Of a stretch of DNA of 64,000 nucleotides, positions 1 through 12,102 are shown piece by piece. The DNA is from Paraescarpia echinospica. Its lineage: Eukaryota > Annelida > Polychaeta > Sabellida > Siboglinidae. Each line of letters starts with the position of its first letter. Within the stretch, counting starts at the first letter, position 1. The notes beneath the pieces are model-generated. The model was not told where the DNA came from and ran no database searches. It saw only the letters and a list, made by a program, of their open reading frames with translations. The stretch spans positions 9,219,284-9,283,283 of the forward strand of contig CM034536.1 in NCBI GenBank assembly GCA_020002185.1, written 5' to 3'. A program made the translations under genes and the position numbers.

Positions 1-1064
1 ACTGCAAGAAACGTAAGAAGTTTCTATCTTCTTGGTTGACTCCCACCTGGAGAAACATGCCCTCGATGTCGCAACTGACAGCCACAGGCTCTTGACGGAA
101 TCTGCACAAGACGCCAGTCAAGTTGTTGGTTAAGTCTGGGCCTTGGAGAAGATGACGGTTCAGTACTTCACCCTTGTACGAACTACTGCAATCGAAGACC
201 ACATGCATTTTCTTTGGCTTCTTGGGGTTGTACACACCATGGTGTGGAATGTGCCAGGTCCTCCCTTCATCGCTATGCAGTTCCTCGGCCGGTACAGGCT
301 CTGCATATCCTTGACTGAATGTGTCTGCCATGAATCTTCGGAGTTTCGTTCATTGAAGTCCAGGTCGAACATCTGGCATACTGTCATAGGGCTGATTTCC
401 ATGACGTGGGTGCGGAAGGCAAAGTGACAAGGCTTGTCGTTCATTACTCTCACCATCTGAGCATGTGATGGATCTACTATGCCCGCAACTCCCCAGCCAA
501 TTGTCGTACGGTTCGTCGTCTACTCCTGGTATCAGTTCTCAGGTTTCATGGCGCGAGGACAATCCAGTCCTAGGAGCAGTCCTATTGCCATGTCTTCCTC
601 GTAGGGGAGTAACTGTTCTGTTACAGTGGTGAGATGGCGCCACTGCATAGCTGTGGAATCAAACTCTTGTTTGCTGGAATTGATTCCCTTACGTATGCCC
701 CTTGGATTGGTGTTCCATCACTGATATTACACACAGACAGTCCATGTACCACATCACTGTCAATTGTTCTCTCTCCTAACATAGTTGCCAGCTTTATTTT
801 TACTGGTTGTCCGGTAGCCTTCAGTTTGTCCAAGGTTTGTTAGGTCGAGTTAGATTGGTCATCTAACAATGTTTACACCGTGACGGTCTCCTCTGGTGCG
901 TCCTTGTGATATAACATCACTGGCGCGATCATTGAGTTGTAATGACCTGCCACGTCATCACTATCAGTTTGATGTGATACAACACGCACAGAACTGGTCT
1001 CGGTACGGTGAGAAGTTATCTTCGCATCTACTTCAGTAGTGGTGTTCGTTTCCTTTTGTCCCAC
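1..1064 (-). pseudogene. BEL/Pao protease and reverse transcriptase, partial
   Basis: Minus-strand 873..1064 reads like the start of the DUF1758 retropepsin region (SMIAPVMLYHKDAPEE). 621..833 continues it (DKLKATGQPVKIKLATMLGE). From about 640 down to 460 the text resembles the BEL linker that ends in GLLLGLDCPRAMKP, with stops. 1..456 is the RT N-terminal half: FDLDFNERNSED, then HHGVYNPKKPKKMHVVFDCS and CDIEGMFLQVGVNQEDR, which holds the first catalytic aspartate region. The window edge cuts before the YxDD box. Frame changes near 460 and 843 show decay. Confidence 0.85.
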
Positions 1065-1067
1065 ATC

Positions 1068-3064
1068 TTAATGCAGCAGAGTCGGATGGAGGCCGCCACA
1101 GGTTTGACACTCCTTTCTCTTGTTGCATGTCCGTGAAAGATGCCTTCCGTCCATGCATCCATAGCAATACCCTTTCTTCCTCAAGAAGACCTTGCGTTCC
1201 GTGAGTTTCATTTTTTTAAACTGTCTGCATGACTCCAAGCTGTGTGATCGGCTGCAGAGCACACAGCTCCTGTCCTTGTTCTGTGCATGTATATGGGCAG
1301 TAGCGAGAACAGTCACCTCACCGCAGTCAGAATGGGTCTCTTCATCCTGAACATCCGTAGAGAATGAACGGGCCGTCGTCTTATGTCACACGCCTTTCAT
1401 CACCCTTTGCTCCTCATCTCGGGTTTAAGCTGTTTCAAGTTGACCGTATTACACGCGATGCGTGCCTCTTGTTCCAGAACGGGCTGAATGGGGGATATTT
1501 TGTCTTCCTCCTCATTATTGAGCCATTTGTTGACAATTCGGCTCCACCTGTCATTTATGTTCTTCGGTAATTTTTTCTATCATCCTGGCAATTTCCTCCT
1601 CAGAGTCCAACGAGCTGTGGTGTTGGGTTGACTGTATGGCTGTTTTGCAGTGCAGTAGAAAGTCCAAGAAATCATGAAGTCCCTTGCCGTCACCATACTT
1701 GACCAGTGGCCACTCTCTGATCTTCCGCTTGCACTCCCTGGCTAAGAGGTATTTGTCGCCATATCGCTTGCATAGTACAGCCCTAGCCTTCTGAATGGCC
1801 TCTTCGGTGTTAAGGGCCAGACAGCCCTGAATGGCTGTGTGTGCCTCGCCAGTGGTGGATGTCCCATGGAAAAACTTTCTTTGGCTCACAGCAGTGGTGT
1901 GCTGTTCTACGATTGTTTCAAACGTTTGATTCCAGTGTGGGTTTTGTAGCAAATCTCTACCACATTTTTTAGGCATCATCTTGGGTAGATGTTCTCTATT
2001 TGAAAGTCATTCTGCCAGGTTGTCCAGGACATTCGACAACATTTCACTGGTGTCCGCAACGTGGCCAGGTGGTGCGTAGCCACAAGCCTGGCCATGTCCA
2101 TCCATGCTGGCCGGTCGATAGATGGCGCTCATGTAGCAGTAAGACTCCAGCTAAGTCTGCGGTGACACATCAGTCTGTAAGCCAATATTCGAACCGTCCT
2201 GGGTGATCATGTTACCACCCACTGAAGAATGTCTTACATCACAGCCCGGTGCCAGCTGTCCATCTACATGTGGAGTAGATGTGTGTGGAAGGGAGGGCAC
2301 ACCGGAGTCCATCTTGCCTCGGGGAGAGTGAATGGCAGGTAACGCATCTTCCATCAACTTGACTCGTGTGTGTGATGTTGATCTCCTCTCCTCCACATCC
2401 TCGTATCTTTCCAAAGCCTGATGTTTTGCTACACTGACACTTATCTCCGTGTCTATTTTCAGTTGTTCTTCCTCAGCTTTTAATTTTTGACAGCGTTATG
2501 TTAAGCTCTTCAGAAAGCTGCCGAGACCTGGCTTCCACCTGGCGCTAGTGATTTCCAGATCATGCTGCCATGTCATCGTCGTCGCACGGACCAAGAGTTC
2601 CGCTTGCCACTGCTCCTCCTGAAGCCTTATTAGACTGGCGCTGGAGCAAATGGAACTGCCGCGAGATGCACGAGAGTGACTGGTTGTCTGTGAGACACTG
2701 TCCTCAAGCTGGATGTCATCAGCCACAGTAGTCTTGCACACCTTGTTTCTTGGACATGAACCTTTTTATGTCTGCGTTGCACTTTGCTAGGTATGTATAC
2801 CGAGTATTGTAATCACTGGCAATTGCTGCCGTCTGTGTCCGAGTACAGACGAGACCCTTCAGTTGCTCACCTGCCTTTTTAAATTCATGAAACAATTGGT
2901 AGAATGTAGCGTACTGCAATTCTGCATACTCCAGGTCTCCCACCGTGTTCGCTTAACTATCTTCAGCCAGTGCAACGAATCTTGTACAGTTCTTTATACA
3001 CCTGGCCAACATTGTGGGTGGTGGTCTCTTTATCTGTCTTGGTTCCAAACGCCGATGTAGCCAT
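1068..3064 (-). pseudogene. BEL/Pao gag, frameshifted
   Basis: The first ATG after the LTR is at 3064..3062 (reads MATSAFGTKTDKE). About 34 codons later the frame stops, and gag resumes in another frame near 2943 with a helical segment (GDLEYAELQYATFYQLF). The stretch 1551..1979 reads like the DUF1759 gag core (LNTEEAIQKARAVLCKRYGD, HDFLDFL). At 1068..1316 lie cysteine clusters typical of BEL/Pao zinc knuckles (CVLCSRSHSLESC, then CYGCMDGRHLSRTC and CQTCGGLH). Gag coats the element RNA in particles. At least two frame changes separate these blocks, so no full gag can be made. Confidence 0.8.
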
Positions 3065-3102
3065 TTTATAGTCGGATGCGACAACAGTTGGCAAAGTTTT
3101 AC

Positions 3103-3881
3103 TGGCTCGATTTATCGTCAACAGTTTCAAATTACGCTGAGCCGAGCCAAGTCGAAATCAACTGTCGCGCCCGTTTATTTATATAAAACTGAAATACAAA
3201 CTAAAAATACAGGTATGGTTGTGTGACCGGTTAAAGTGCATTGTAACACCTTACGCTGACAATCTGATAATATAATCAAGAATCGAACCATTGAAATTAT
3301 AAATGGAATACACTGTATAACAAATTAATTCAGATTCATAAAAACCTATTACAAGTATTAAAGCTTAACTGTATTATGTCACAGAGGTAAATTGGTTGAA
3401 CGAAACACAACTCGCATACATGTACACACTACTGCATAATACGAATAGATACTCGGAAATAAAGGACCAAACTGAACTACAACAATACTTTCCTAAACTT
3501 GGGCACAGAACAAAGGGCAGTTACAAAAAAGGCTTCAATGTAATTATTATCAAATTCTACTGAATATAACATGCTCAAACTATTATACAATTGTGTTAGA
3601 GTACATCAAATTTGCAACTACCTTCGTTCCAGTTTTGTCATCTACTGATGTTCTTAAACTTATAAGACCTGTGCCGCTCACAGACAAAGGGCACTGATCT
3701 ATCCAGTCATGACATCACCACCAGAGGGCAGATATTATATGTCATCTTTCCTGGTGGGAATTTAATATACATGTATCTGATAGGTGGCGCTACTAGTAGT
3801 GCGACTTCATGCAATAGAATAAATGTATAGCTAATTAAAATACATGCATTTAGTACAAACAATGTACCAAATGCCTTTATA
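3103..3881 (-). repeat. 5' LTR of the BEL/Pao element
   Basis: About 780 bp that matches 23302..24073 over its whole length with scattered differences. It sits directly upstream, on the minus strand, of the gag start. On the minus strand the second copy begins TGAAAAGG and ends GCTACA, giving TG..CA ends. This copy reads TATAAAGG at the same end, so its terminus has mutated. The right boundary was set where homology between the two copies stops. Confidence 0.8.
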
Positions 3882-4312
3882 GCCTTTGTTTTTCTGAGCT
3901 TTTCGGCAGTGAACCTTTCACCTAATTTGTATCCCTTGACAGGGAACGTCTTGCAGAATAGGCTCTGGCACTGGATGTGTTAAGTTCACGTGTTGGGGGA
4001 AGTGTCGAAGGTATTAGAAGTTTCCTTTCCATACTTTTCCACTTTTGGGCACCGTTTTATCCAGTAGTTCTAACCTTTCTTCTGGTAACTTCATAAATTA
4101 TAGTCTTCTAAACTAAATATTTCCTAGGTAATAACAAAATTACTTTTATGACATCCATGACATAATAATGAGATATTTTTCAAAAGTTTCAGTTTTCAAC
4201 TCCTGGAGATATTCAAACAAATACGTATGATGTGTACATGCTCTTGTTCTATTGTACATGGCTTTAAATCGGCAGAAGTATCGCACGAATAGCATTGATG
4301 TCAGATGCCTCT
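3882..4312. other. No gene recognised
   Basis: Between the LTR and the acidic exon remnant I see AT-rich sequence with no coding signature. A 68-codon minus-strand frame at 4146..4352 resembles nothing I know. Confidence 0.5.
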
Positions 4313-4609
4313 CTAAAACAATCTTCATGTCATCCAAAAATACAGTTGGCATTGATAGTGTTATTGGAAGTGATCTGCAATGATGTTACTGTACTAACAA
4401 ATGCAAGACTTGTAGGTGCAGATGATGGCAATCATGGTTCTGTTTCATCTCTGGCTGGATTGTCTGTGATGTCTTGGTCATCACCATTATCAGAGTCCAA
4501 CTCGACTTCCATCTCACCTTCCCCAAACTCATCACCTCCGCAGTCATAGAGCTCTCTGCTGTCATCAGCAGGAAGTGCATCAGATCACTTGGGTCTTAAT
4601 AAATTATAC
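4313..4609 (-). pseudogene. Acidic C-terminal exon remnant, copy 1 of a dispersed family
   Basis: On the minus strand the text reads DDSRELYDCGGDEFGEGE, a run of acidic residues (ELDSDNGDDQD), then LPSSAPTSLAF and a final CIFG before a stop. A second copy lies at 28575..28870 with the same order and the same ending. This copy has an in-frame stop after the acidic run. Conservation in the reading frame suggests it was once the last exon of a coding gene. The family is not recognised. In the other copy it lies on the same strand as a MADF exon, so it may be part of that gene. Confidence 0.5.
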
Positions 4610-4709
4610 TTACAAAATAATATTGAAAAATAGCAGTACACAATCGTTTAAAACCAAACTTAAAAAAGTAAGTTGATTTACTATTAAACCAAATTTAATT
4701 ACACTGTAG

Positions 4710-4853
4710 TTGATTTATTATCAACTTATTGAGTTGATTTATTATCTACTTATTGAGTTGATTTATTATCAACTTTTTGAGTTGATTTATTATCAACTTT
4801 TTGAGTTGATTTATTATCAACTTTTTGAGTTGATTTATTATCAACTTATTATC
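4710..4853. repeat. 24-bp tandem repeat, about six copies
   Basis: The unit is GAGTTGATTTATTATCAACT plus TTTT or TATT. Each unit contains the inverted pair GTTGAT and ATCAAC separated by five bases, so the array is a row of small potential hairpins. Copies differ by only one or two bases. Confidence 0.9.
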
Positions 4854-6787
4854 TTGCTTTAATTCAGCGATTAAATTTTTTTTCAAACAAAAACGATAAT
4901 AGTTAAGCTAGTCAAGTCAGTGTCTCATTCAGTGTCAGTTATATTGACAGAAGTGTCATTGACAGGTAGGCCGCTCCAGAACTGAACTCTCTCAACAGGA
5001 ACAAAACGTACAAAATTCAAGCAGTCTCACTCAGTGTCCTTGACAACAGTTTCGACACCTTCGAGTTGTGCTTGCCACCAGGAGCACCAGGTGTAAGAGC
5101 AGAAGGAGTGGTGAGGGTCGTCAAGGGTGGAGAAAGAGTGAAAGAACACGGTCCTAACAGCGTAGTGGGCAGTATCTGCATTTGGGACATTCTCTATGTT
5201 CGCCTTTCGATAGTAGACAACCTTCTTCATGCGATCATGCGTCTGGTGGCCCTTCCCACTCAGCCTTGTTGTCAGCAGTGTAGCAGCAACATGCCTACTG
5301 GGATCAATCGCAGATTACTCCTTTTTTTCGATTCGTTTTCGATTATCACCAACTTTGATCCCTTCAGTTATCACTTTGCTGAAGACAGTGTTTCGTGGGT
5401 CGTAAACTTCACGGTGATGGGTCTTGGCTTGCGGGTTGTGTCCTTCATGTTGCGGATTATGCTTCTTGACGTACACCCATTATTATGGTGTTGCCATTAG
5501 TTTCAGTTTCGGGCATGCCTGGAAACACAAGACAGGTTATCTGCCTTACATCGTGCATCAATTTCATTGAAGTGCATCGTTTTTACAATCAAGTTCACTT
5601 ACGTGCGTTTCTTCAACCCTGTCAATGTCCATCTTGCAAGACCGGTAGATTTGTTGCTCCAATATGTGGACATCGGTAGCCCAGCTACCTGGCCTGGACC
5701 TACTTTACTGCCTGTACGACTCATTACCTTGTAATTAGCCGACTCCGCTGTAAGATTTTTTCTTAGCCGGTGTTTGTTCTGAGGTATGTCCTCGTCCGGT
5801 TTCCTTTGTAAACCTTTCGTGTGACACATATACATATATATAGCACAGCACAGTGCACATATGGTTCTGGAATGCCTGCAAGCACCGATAAGTGTTTAAT
5901 TTTTGTTGCTCTTAAACATCCAGTGATGACTCATAGGGAGTTGTTGATGCTGACATCCAGTTTTGATGTGTGTGCACTTCTGCACCACACCGGTGCGCAG
6001 TTTTCCGCTGGCGCATACACTAATGCCAAGGTAGAGGTGCATAGTGTCTTGGTGCTTGTGTAAACAAGTCAGACGACTGGGTTTCTTTGGGCACGACAGA
6101 GTCTATTGAATTGGTCAATTTTAAGCTCCCAGAAGGATACTGGATGTTCTGTAACACATAAGCATATAATATTACAACTGGATAGTAATCGTGTATCTAT
6201 TAACAATAACAAATTAACAGCAATACATAAGCAATCTCAATACATTCACGTCACCTTCTGCACTATGTAACTACACACCTATTGTTATTATAGGACAATA
6301 TTCGCATATGTATGTTAAACCTTTTATAGACATAGTAATACATAGGCAACGAAATTACAGTCCTCTCATTGTAGGACATGATACAGAAAGTATACAAACA
6401 TGTCTAATATTACACACAATTGATTGATATAATACACACCAGTGAATTCGAGATAACCATCAACTGCACGGACGCAGCGCGACAAATGCGACCAAACCGC
6501 AACTCTATAATTAGACAATCAGCGTCGTATTACTACATTACCTAGCATCTGCCTATGCAGTTGCATTAGTTATATTACAATACCGAACTACCCAGTATAT
6601 AGAACTGCCACGCCCTTATAGTCACCGTCTAAAGTGGAAACAATACATTTCATAAATTTAACGTTATGTATTTTTCTAATGTATCATATAATAATAATCC
6701 AATACAATGCAGTAATTAATCCGCCACTACATATAACGCATAAATATAACAAGACTAACTTACCAGGCGGTAGGTATGAACGAACCA
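4854..6787. other. No clear gene; possible weak LINE ORF1 remnant
   Basis: Most of this stretch shows nothing recognisable. On the minus strand near 5350..5450 the words RPITVKFTTHETLSSAK resemble the RNA-binding C-terminal part of LINE ORF1 proteins, but flanking text is broken by stops. 6060..6640 is AT-rich and featureless. I would not annotate a gene here. Confidence 0.3.
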
Positions 6788-7745
6788 CTACTGGGCCCAG
6801 AGACTCTTCAAGTGTGTGTGTGGGTGTGTCTCTGTCACTGGCCCAGGGCAAACTGCGCTTGATAACGTAGCTGACCGGTCCACCAGGGTTACACTTGCTC
6901 CCCAGGTGGTACCAGCAAGTCGGCGTATCAGCACTCCACGTGATGCTACTTTTGTGCTTAAGTTTTCCAGATGTTGCCTGTAAGTCGGTGATCTGTCTAG
7001 TTTGATGCCCAGGTATGTAGGGGCTGCTTGACAGACGAGATGTGTATTGTTCACAAACACGTCCATTTCTCGTTTATCTTCTTTGCTGTAGAGATGGAAA
7101 ATGGCAGAGACCGTTTTCGTCTCACTGAGTTTCAGTCAGCATTGTTTCAGGTAGGTGGAGAGGATGTTCATGTCTCATGTGAGACCAGTCTCAACATGGG
7201 ATCATTGCCTGTGCCTCATTAAGATTGCGAGGTCTTCCGTATATCCTTACTTCTTTGAGGTTGTTTCGGGCAGATCGTAGATATAGATATTGAAGAGAAG
7301 TGGTGCTAGGACAGAACCTTGTGTAACACCATTCTTTAGTCGTCTGAGTCTGCTTCGCTGTCCATCGCTGGTCTTCAGTACAAAGCTTCGGTTGGAGATC
7401 ATTTGCATGATGAAGCTAACTATTCGTCTGTCTGGTAGGGTCAGCAGGAGCTTGAGTTGCAGGCATCAGTGCCACATGGTGTAATAGGCAGTTGTCAAGT
7501 CGATGAATATGTCACCAGCTTTTTTGTTGGCTTGGAAGCTGTCTTCTATGTTTTGTGTTAGAAGAGTCACTTGATCTGTAGTCGACCTTCCGTGTCTGAA
7601 GCCAGCTTGCTCTTTTGGTAGTTGTGGGTCGACGACTGGCTCGATGCATCCAAATATAATATATATATGCAGAGCAGAGATATTGGTCTATAGCTCTTGG
7701 CATCATCCTTAGGTTTGTTAGGCTTTGGGATAATCACAAGCTAGT
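6788..7745 (-). pseudogene. Jockey-type LINE reverse transcriptase fragment
   Basis: Read on the minus strand from 7745 downwards: VIIPKPNKPKDDAKSYRPIS (RT block 1), then EQAGFRHGRSTTDQVTLLTQ, then NGVTQGSVLAPLLFNIYI (RT block 5), and at the C-terminal side YLGIKLDRSPTYRQHLENL and LIRRLAGTTWG. These are hallmarks of jockey-clade non-LTR retrotransposons. The catalytic YADD box is not intact, and there are several stops and frame changes (a TA-rich insertion near 7650). Both endonuclease and 3' end are missing. It is a dead fragment. Confidence 0.8.
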
Positions 7746-7913
7746 CGGTGACTGTTGCATGTGTGTTTGTTCTTGACATTCATTATCCCACCATGGGATA
7801 TAATGCTTTCGGCAGCCTCGAGGGATGTTTCGCTTTGCTGCATTTGTTAACATGTCGCAGTATGCTTATAAGCATCGTCTATATTATTGCAGCCTGTGGT
7901 GGCAGGGACTTCC

Positions 7914-8360
7914 CCAATATCTGGCTGTCTGGCCATCGTCTTCCACATTATCACTTTCCCCATCAATGTCTCTGAATCAGACGGCAAGACTTCTTCCGAG
8001 AATCTATAATCTCAATTTGCATCTAAATGATGATGCTGAGCATCATCCCCATCATTTTGACTGGCAGCCTCCCTAACAATGGGGTCCTCATCACTGTTGC
8101 TAGGTTCTGGCCTGCACCACAGTGGTGCACATCCTCCATTGTTGTAGGCAGGCCACAATCGCAACCAAGTGTTGTGTTCCAAACGGTCATTTTGTATGAT
8201 ACGTCATTTCATCAACTAACGAATACACATTAAACTTGTGTCACATACAATGAATTTGAAATGGTGTCAAGGTTTGTAACAACACGTACCCTATCCTGTG
8301 GAAAAGTGCTAAACATGAACTACAGAAGACAAGATTGAGGAGGTTTCTTCGTGGCTTTCA
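7914..8360 (-). repeat. Dispersed repeat, copy 1 (pairs with 30092..30530)
   Basis: This segment matches 30092..30530 nearly base for base over 440 bp with small indels. In the second copy it leads on the minus strand into a Tnp2-like transposase N-terminal region, so both probably come from the 5' part of the same DNA transposon family. No intact frame remains here. Confidence 0.75.
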
Positions 8361-9204
8361 CTGCTCCTCGTCACCAGCCTTTCTTACCCTAGTATCCGAG
8401 TGCGAGTGAACTCGGTTCATGTTCAAAGCTAACGTTATAAACCAATGAAGTGAGGAGCATCCTTCTGCACATACATCCATAATCCCGTGTTGCCATCTAT
8501 TGGATGAAAGTGTTTTAAAAATGTGGTAAAAAAATTCATGTTATATCGTTTTATTCAACATGCACTGCAGTTCACAGCTTCATTTTATAATGGCCACTGG
8601 TGTATGTCTGGACTGGCGCCGTGCAAAATACTATAGCTCCAGCACATCATTTGCGCATGAGCAATGTAAAGCTAATGATAAAATATTTCGCAACGTATGA
8701 ATCCGCTTTGGGCATTGGTTGTGTATCACAAACCCAGAGTCCCACATGGAGAAGTTTGTATGCCCAGTCATCTTCTTGAGATAAGCAGCCTTTGCAACAT
8801 TCTCGTGCTTGATGCCCCATCGTATGGCTGACGTGGTCAGATGTCAGTCCAGGTGGTAGATGTCCTTAATAGTACTTGGTGCTGGTTGTGCATGGTCGAG
8901 GTGGCACTTTGTAGAATTGCAACACAGTCACTTTGCGAGCTTTGAACATGGGCAGCAGTGGTGAGTTGGCCTGAGCCCTTGTTGCCATCTCCTTTGTCTT
9001 GGCTTGTTGCGGTGTGACAGCCAATGTGTTACTACAATACACGAATGCTTATTGCATACACTTGTGAACAGAAGGCTGGGTAGTCTACCAGACACTTCAC
9101 ATACATGAAAGGTGAAGGGATTATTCTGCCCTTATGTCACCTTAAGAATGAACTCTCATAACAGTCGACTGACTTATTTTAACGTAAGAGTAATTCTAAC
9201 TAAC
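8361..9204 (-). other. Mostly unassigned; possible YqaJ-like nuclease exon remnant at 8690..8900
   Basis: On the minus strand around 8730..8840 the text reads MGIKHENVAKAAYLKKMTGH then TNFSMWDSGFVIH. This order (WGxxHExxA..Y....H.NF....G..I) resembles the start of the YqaJ viral-recombinase exonuclease domain, which is common in mollusc and cnidarian mobile genes. The catalytic downstream part (LGASPDG-type) is not seen, so the call is weak. The remaining bases, 8361..8690 and 8900..9204, show nothing I recognise. Confidence 0.35.
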
Positions 9205-9648
9205 TTAACCTTTAGAGACCCGGATTTTTTTCAAGAAATTGCTATGCTATTCTTTAAACGCATGTCATTTCATTACTATAAAGAATTTCAATACACGTGT
9301 ATACATTTTTGGAAAGATAATATCCTCAAGAATTCAGTCACAGTGAAATATTTGTGTTTATAAGTTGTCAGACATCACACTTTATTCAAAATGGCTGACA
9401 ATCATTATCGCTGGCGACACATCATCACATTTATTAGACAATAACAAAAAAAGTACTACTCACATATGAAAACTGTTTACATATTCAGAAACTGCACTAA
9501 AAACTACACAAAGATGCAAAGTTTGAAGAAAATATCTTCATTGTTTCCTGTTCTATACAAGTCATTTTGAAGTACTGTGTAGCGTCATTATTTCTAGTTT
9601 TATGCACATGCCATTTTTTAGCAAAGCACATTTGGATTGACACATTGC

Positions 9649-11842
9649 CTATACTTTTGTGTGCCAATCAATCCAACAATTAGTGTCATTTTTTACACAC
9701 AAATGCACACCGCACTGCACACATCTGATACTCGATCGACGGATGCGCAAAGTGTGTCGACTCACACCTCGTGGAATCACGCCACCAGGTTGCAATGCTT
9801 TGGCCTTTCTCGTACACAATGCACAGTCCTTGCTCACATCAGCTGACGGGTGATGTAGCCCGACATTCTGTAGTCGTGCCTCAGTGGCACACATATCGGA
9901 TGGTCGGCCAGCACGTTTTCGTCCACTGCGAAAACCACCAACCAACTGATCGGCCAATTCCTCACGGAAACTTTGATGTTTCAAAATCAAGACATTGGTC
10001 GCACTGCGGTGATCACTGTAGAATGAGTCGATCACATACGCATTGTGGATTGACAGGTCCAACAAGTGGAAGATAATACGGTGGTTCCATCTTCGAGAGC
10101 GTCGAGCACAATTGTAGTATTTTACAATTCTATCTGCAAAGTCGACGCCACCCATGAAGCTGTTGTAGTCCCGAATGCAAGGTGGGGAGGCAACGTCGAT
10201 CCCATCTCTCTCACCATGCTTCCCCTTTCGTTTGACAGTCCTATCTGCGGCTGGTACAGATGCGTCGTACTCTGGAGCATGGATTGTTGTCAGCAAGTGG
10301 ACAGGTTTACTATCGATCCACACCTGTGCAACAATCGACGACTTCATCCTCCACATGTTGTCTCCGCGTTTTCTACCACGCAACGACTTCACAGTGATTT
10401 CACGGGGGAACCCACTGCGATCAGGCCGGGACGTCCCGCAACAGTACACCTACAACAATAATCAATTGTGTTATTTGAAGGCATTCATATTATTCAAGGC
10501 AGCTGTAATAGAAAATACATACTAGGCACAACAATAAAAACACAAGAGATATATGTAAAAGACATCATACAAATTTACTGTTAGTTTGTTGATTTGATAT
10601 AAAATGTTCATTTACCTTCTGTGCATATAGCTCCTCCAACAACGGCACCTTTGTGTAGTAGTTGTCAGTGTAGAGATGGTATCCCACATCGTGGTAGTGC
10701 TGCATCAATTCACGGACAACGCGGCCAGATAGGTCAACTTCTCTTTCTTCATTCAAACGTGCGCCGGTGTATATTTGTATCTCGCATACATATCCTGATT
10801 TGGACTCAGCCATGACGAAAGCCTTTATACCAAACCGGGCTCTCTTCGACGGAATATATTGCTTGAAATATATTCGCCCTTTGTATGGAATCATACTTTC
10901 ATCGATTGAGATATCTCTCGCGGGTCGGTATAGCGTTCGAAAACGTGTCTGCAGCAATTCCAGCAAAGGACGAACCTTGAACAGTGGGTCATGGTTGGCA
11001 GCTCCTCTCGGGATGAAGTGAGTGTCATCGGACACGTGCAAATACCGGTATATTTGCATGAATCGGTCTCTCGGCATGACTTCAGCAAACGATGGCATTC
11101 TAAACAACCATTGTTTCTGTCTCCAATAGTCGCGTAACTTTGGCAGTCGTACAATTCCCATGGATATCACAATGTCGAAGAAAGCTTTCATCTCACGGCT
11201 GGTAGTATCTGTCCACGGAGTCTTGTGTTGGTGAGGCTGTGCTGCTTTCTTCCTGTGTCGGTTCGCGTTTGTTTGTTCAACAAACAGATCGATTACATCA
11301 CCGTCAAAGAACAGTTCAAACACGTCAATGGGGCGCACATCATCGGGCAGGCGATTTCTTTGGAAAGTTGGACCAACATTTCCACTAAAGGGAACAGTGT
11401 TCTGTCGTGGTGTGAATACATTACTCCAACCACGATCTCTGCTGGGTGTACAAACTGTAGGCCTAGCCACAGGCCTGTCATGTCCACGACCACGCCCTCT
11501 GTGAATAGGGGACCGGTCACGTCCACGTCTTGACTTTGAAGCGGTAGCCCTACCTCGCCTGGGCCTGCCTGTCGTTGCTCTGGCCTTAGACCTAGTCAGT
11601 CTAGCCACACCTTGCTGTTGTTCACTGTAGCTGTCAGTGTCACTGCTGCTTTCAGCATGAAGATTACCACTGGTAGCAGCAGCTACAACTGTCGAAACCA
11701 GTCCACTTCCACTCGGGATTGGATCGATCGAATCAATCGTTTCAGTCTCACTGTCCGAATGAACAGGCGTCACAGCGAGCGATATTTCGGCTTCTTCATC
11801 AGTCTCGCTGTCATCTTCATTCGATAATTCACTATCTTCCAT
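9649..11842 (-). CDS. PiggyBac-type transposase (PGBD-like), two exons
   Basis: Exon 1 is 10616..11842 from the first ATG (MEDSELSNEDD); exon 2 is 9649..10449. The 166-bp intron 10450..10615 starts GTAAAT and ends TTGTTGTAG, and splicing keeps the frame (AQK|VYCCG). The total is about 675 residues. An acidic N-terminus and an RG-rich basic stretch precede the DDE_Tnp_1_7 domain. Expected catalytic aspartates sit in DISIDESMIPYKG, YHLYTDNYYT and SFMGGVDFAD. The C-terminal cysteine-rich finger (CALCTRK.., CVQCGVHLC, CWIDWH) binds DNA ends. The frame also stays open to a TTG at 11932, so an upstream exon is possible. It cuts and pastes at TTAA. No stop interrupts it. Confidence 0.9.
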
Positions 11843-12080
11843 ATCATCAATAATTCGAAGCACCTCGTGTGGATCTGCAGCGCCATTACTTACTTTTACG
11901 GCGGAACACAAATTATCAACAACAATCTTCAAAACGCTATAACAACACTAATATCAAAAAATTTGCGACGCCATTACTACAGGGAATGCCTAGGCTATTG
12001 CTCTATTGATCAATCCCCTACACCCCTCTACCAGAGCAATGAAATTACCGCAGTAGACCACATATGACCACCCCTATGCC

Positions 12081-12102
12081 GTCGCGCGATATATCGCGCG
12101 AC
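12081..12102. repeat. 22-bp perfect palindrome at the piggyBac right end
   Basis: GTCGCGCGATATATCGCGCG plus AC reads the same on both strands. It lies 13 bp inside the right terminus, in the element's 5' region relative to the transposase. It could be a transposase or host-factor binding site; no similar palindrome is seen at the left end. Confidence 0.9.

Larger units (their letters stand above)
1..3102 (-). mobile_element. BEL/Pao LTR retrotransposon, internal region, cut by the window edge
   Basis: Reading the minus strand from the LTR at 3103 gives the standard BEL/Pao order: gag start, DUF1759-like gag, zinc knuckles, DUF1758-like aspartyl protease region, then reverse transcriptase running off the left edge. 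Such elements copy themselves through an RNA intermediate in virus-like particles. Stops and frameshifts break the single long gag-pol frame, so this copy looks dead. The 3' LTR, RNase H and integrase would lie beyond position 1. Confidence 0.88.

Noticed and set aside
5066..5500. 144-codon plus-strand frame
   Set aside because: Cysteine- and leucine-rich text with no domain pattern; the weak ORF1-like words lie on the opposite strand.
9771..10525. Overlapping plus-strand frames of 101 to 131 codons
   Set aside because: They lie antisense to piggyBac exon 2, which carries the recognisable transposase residues.
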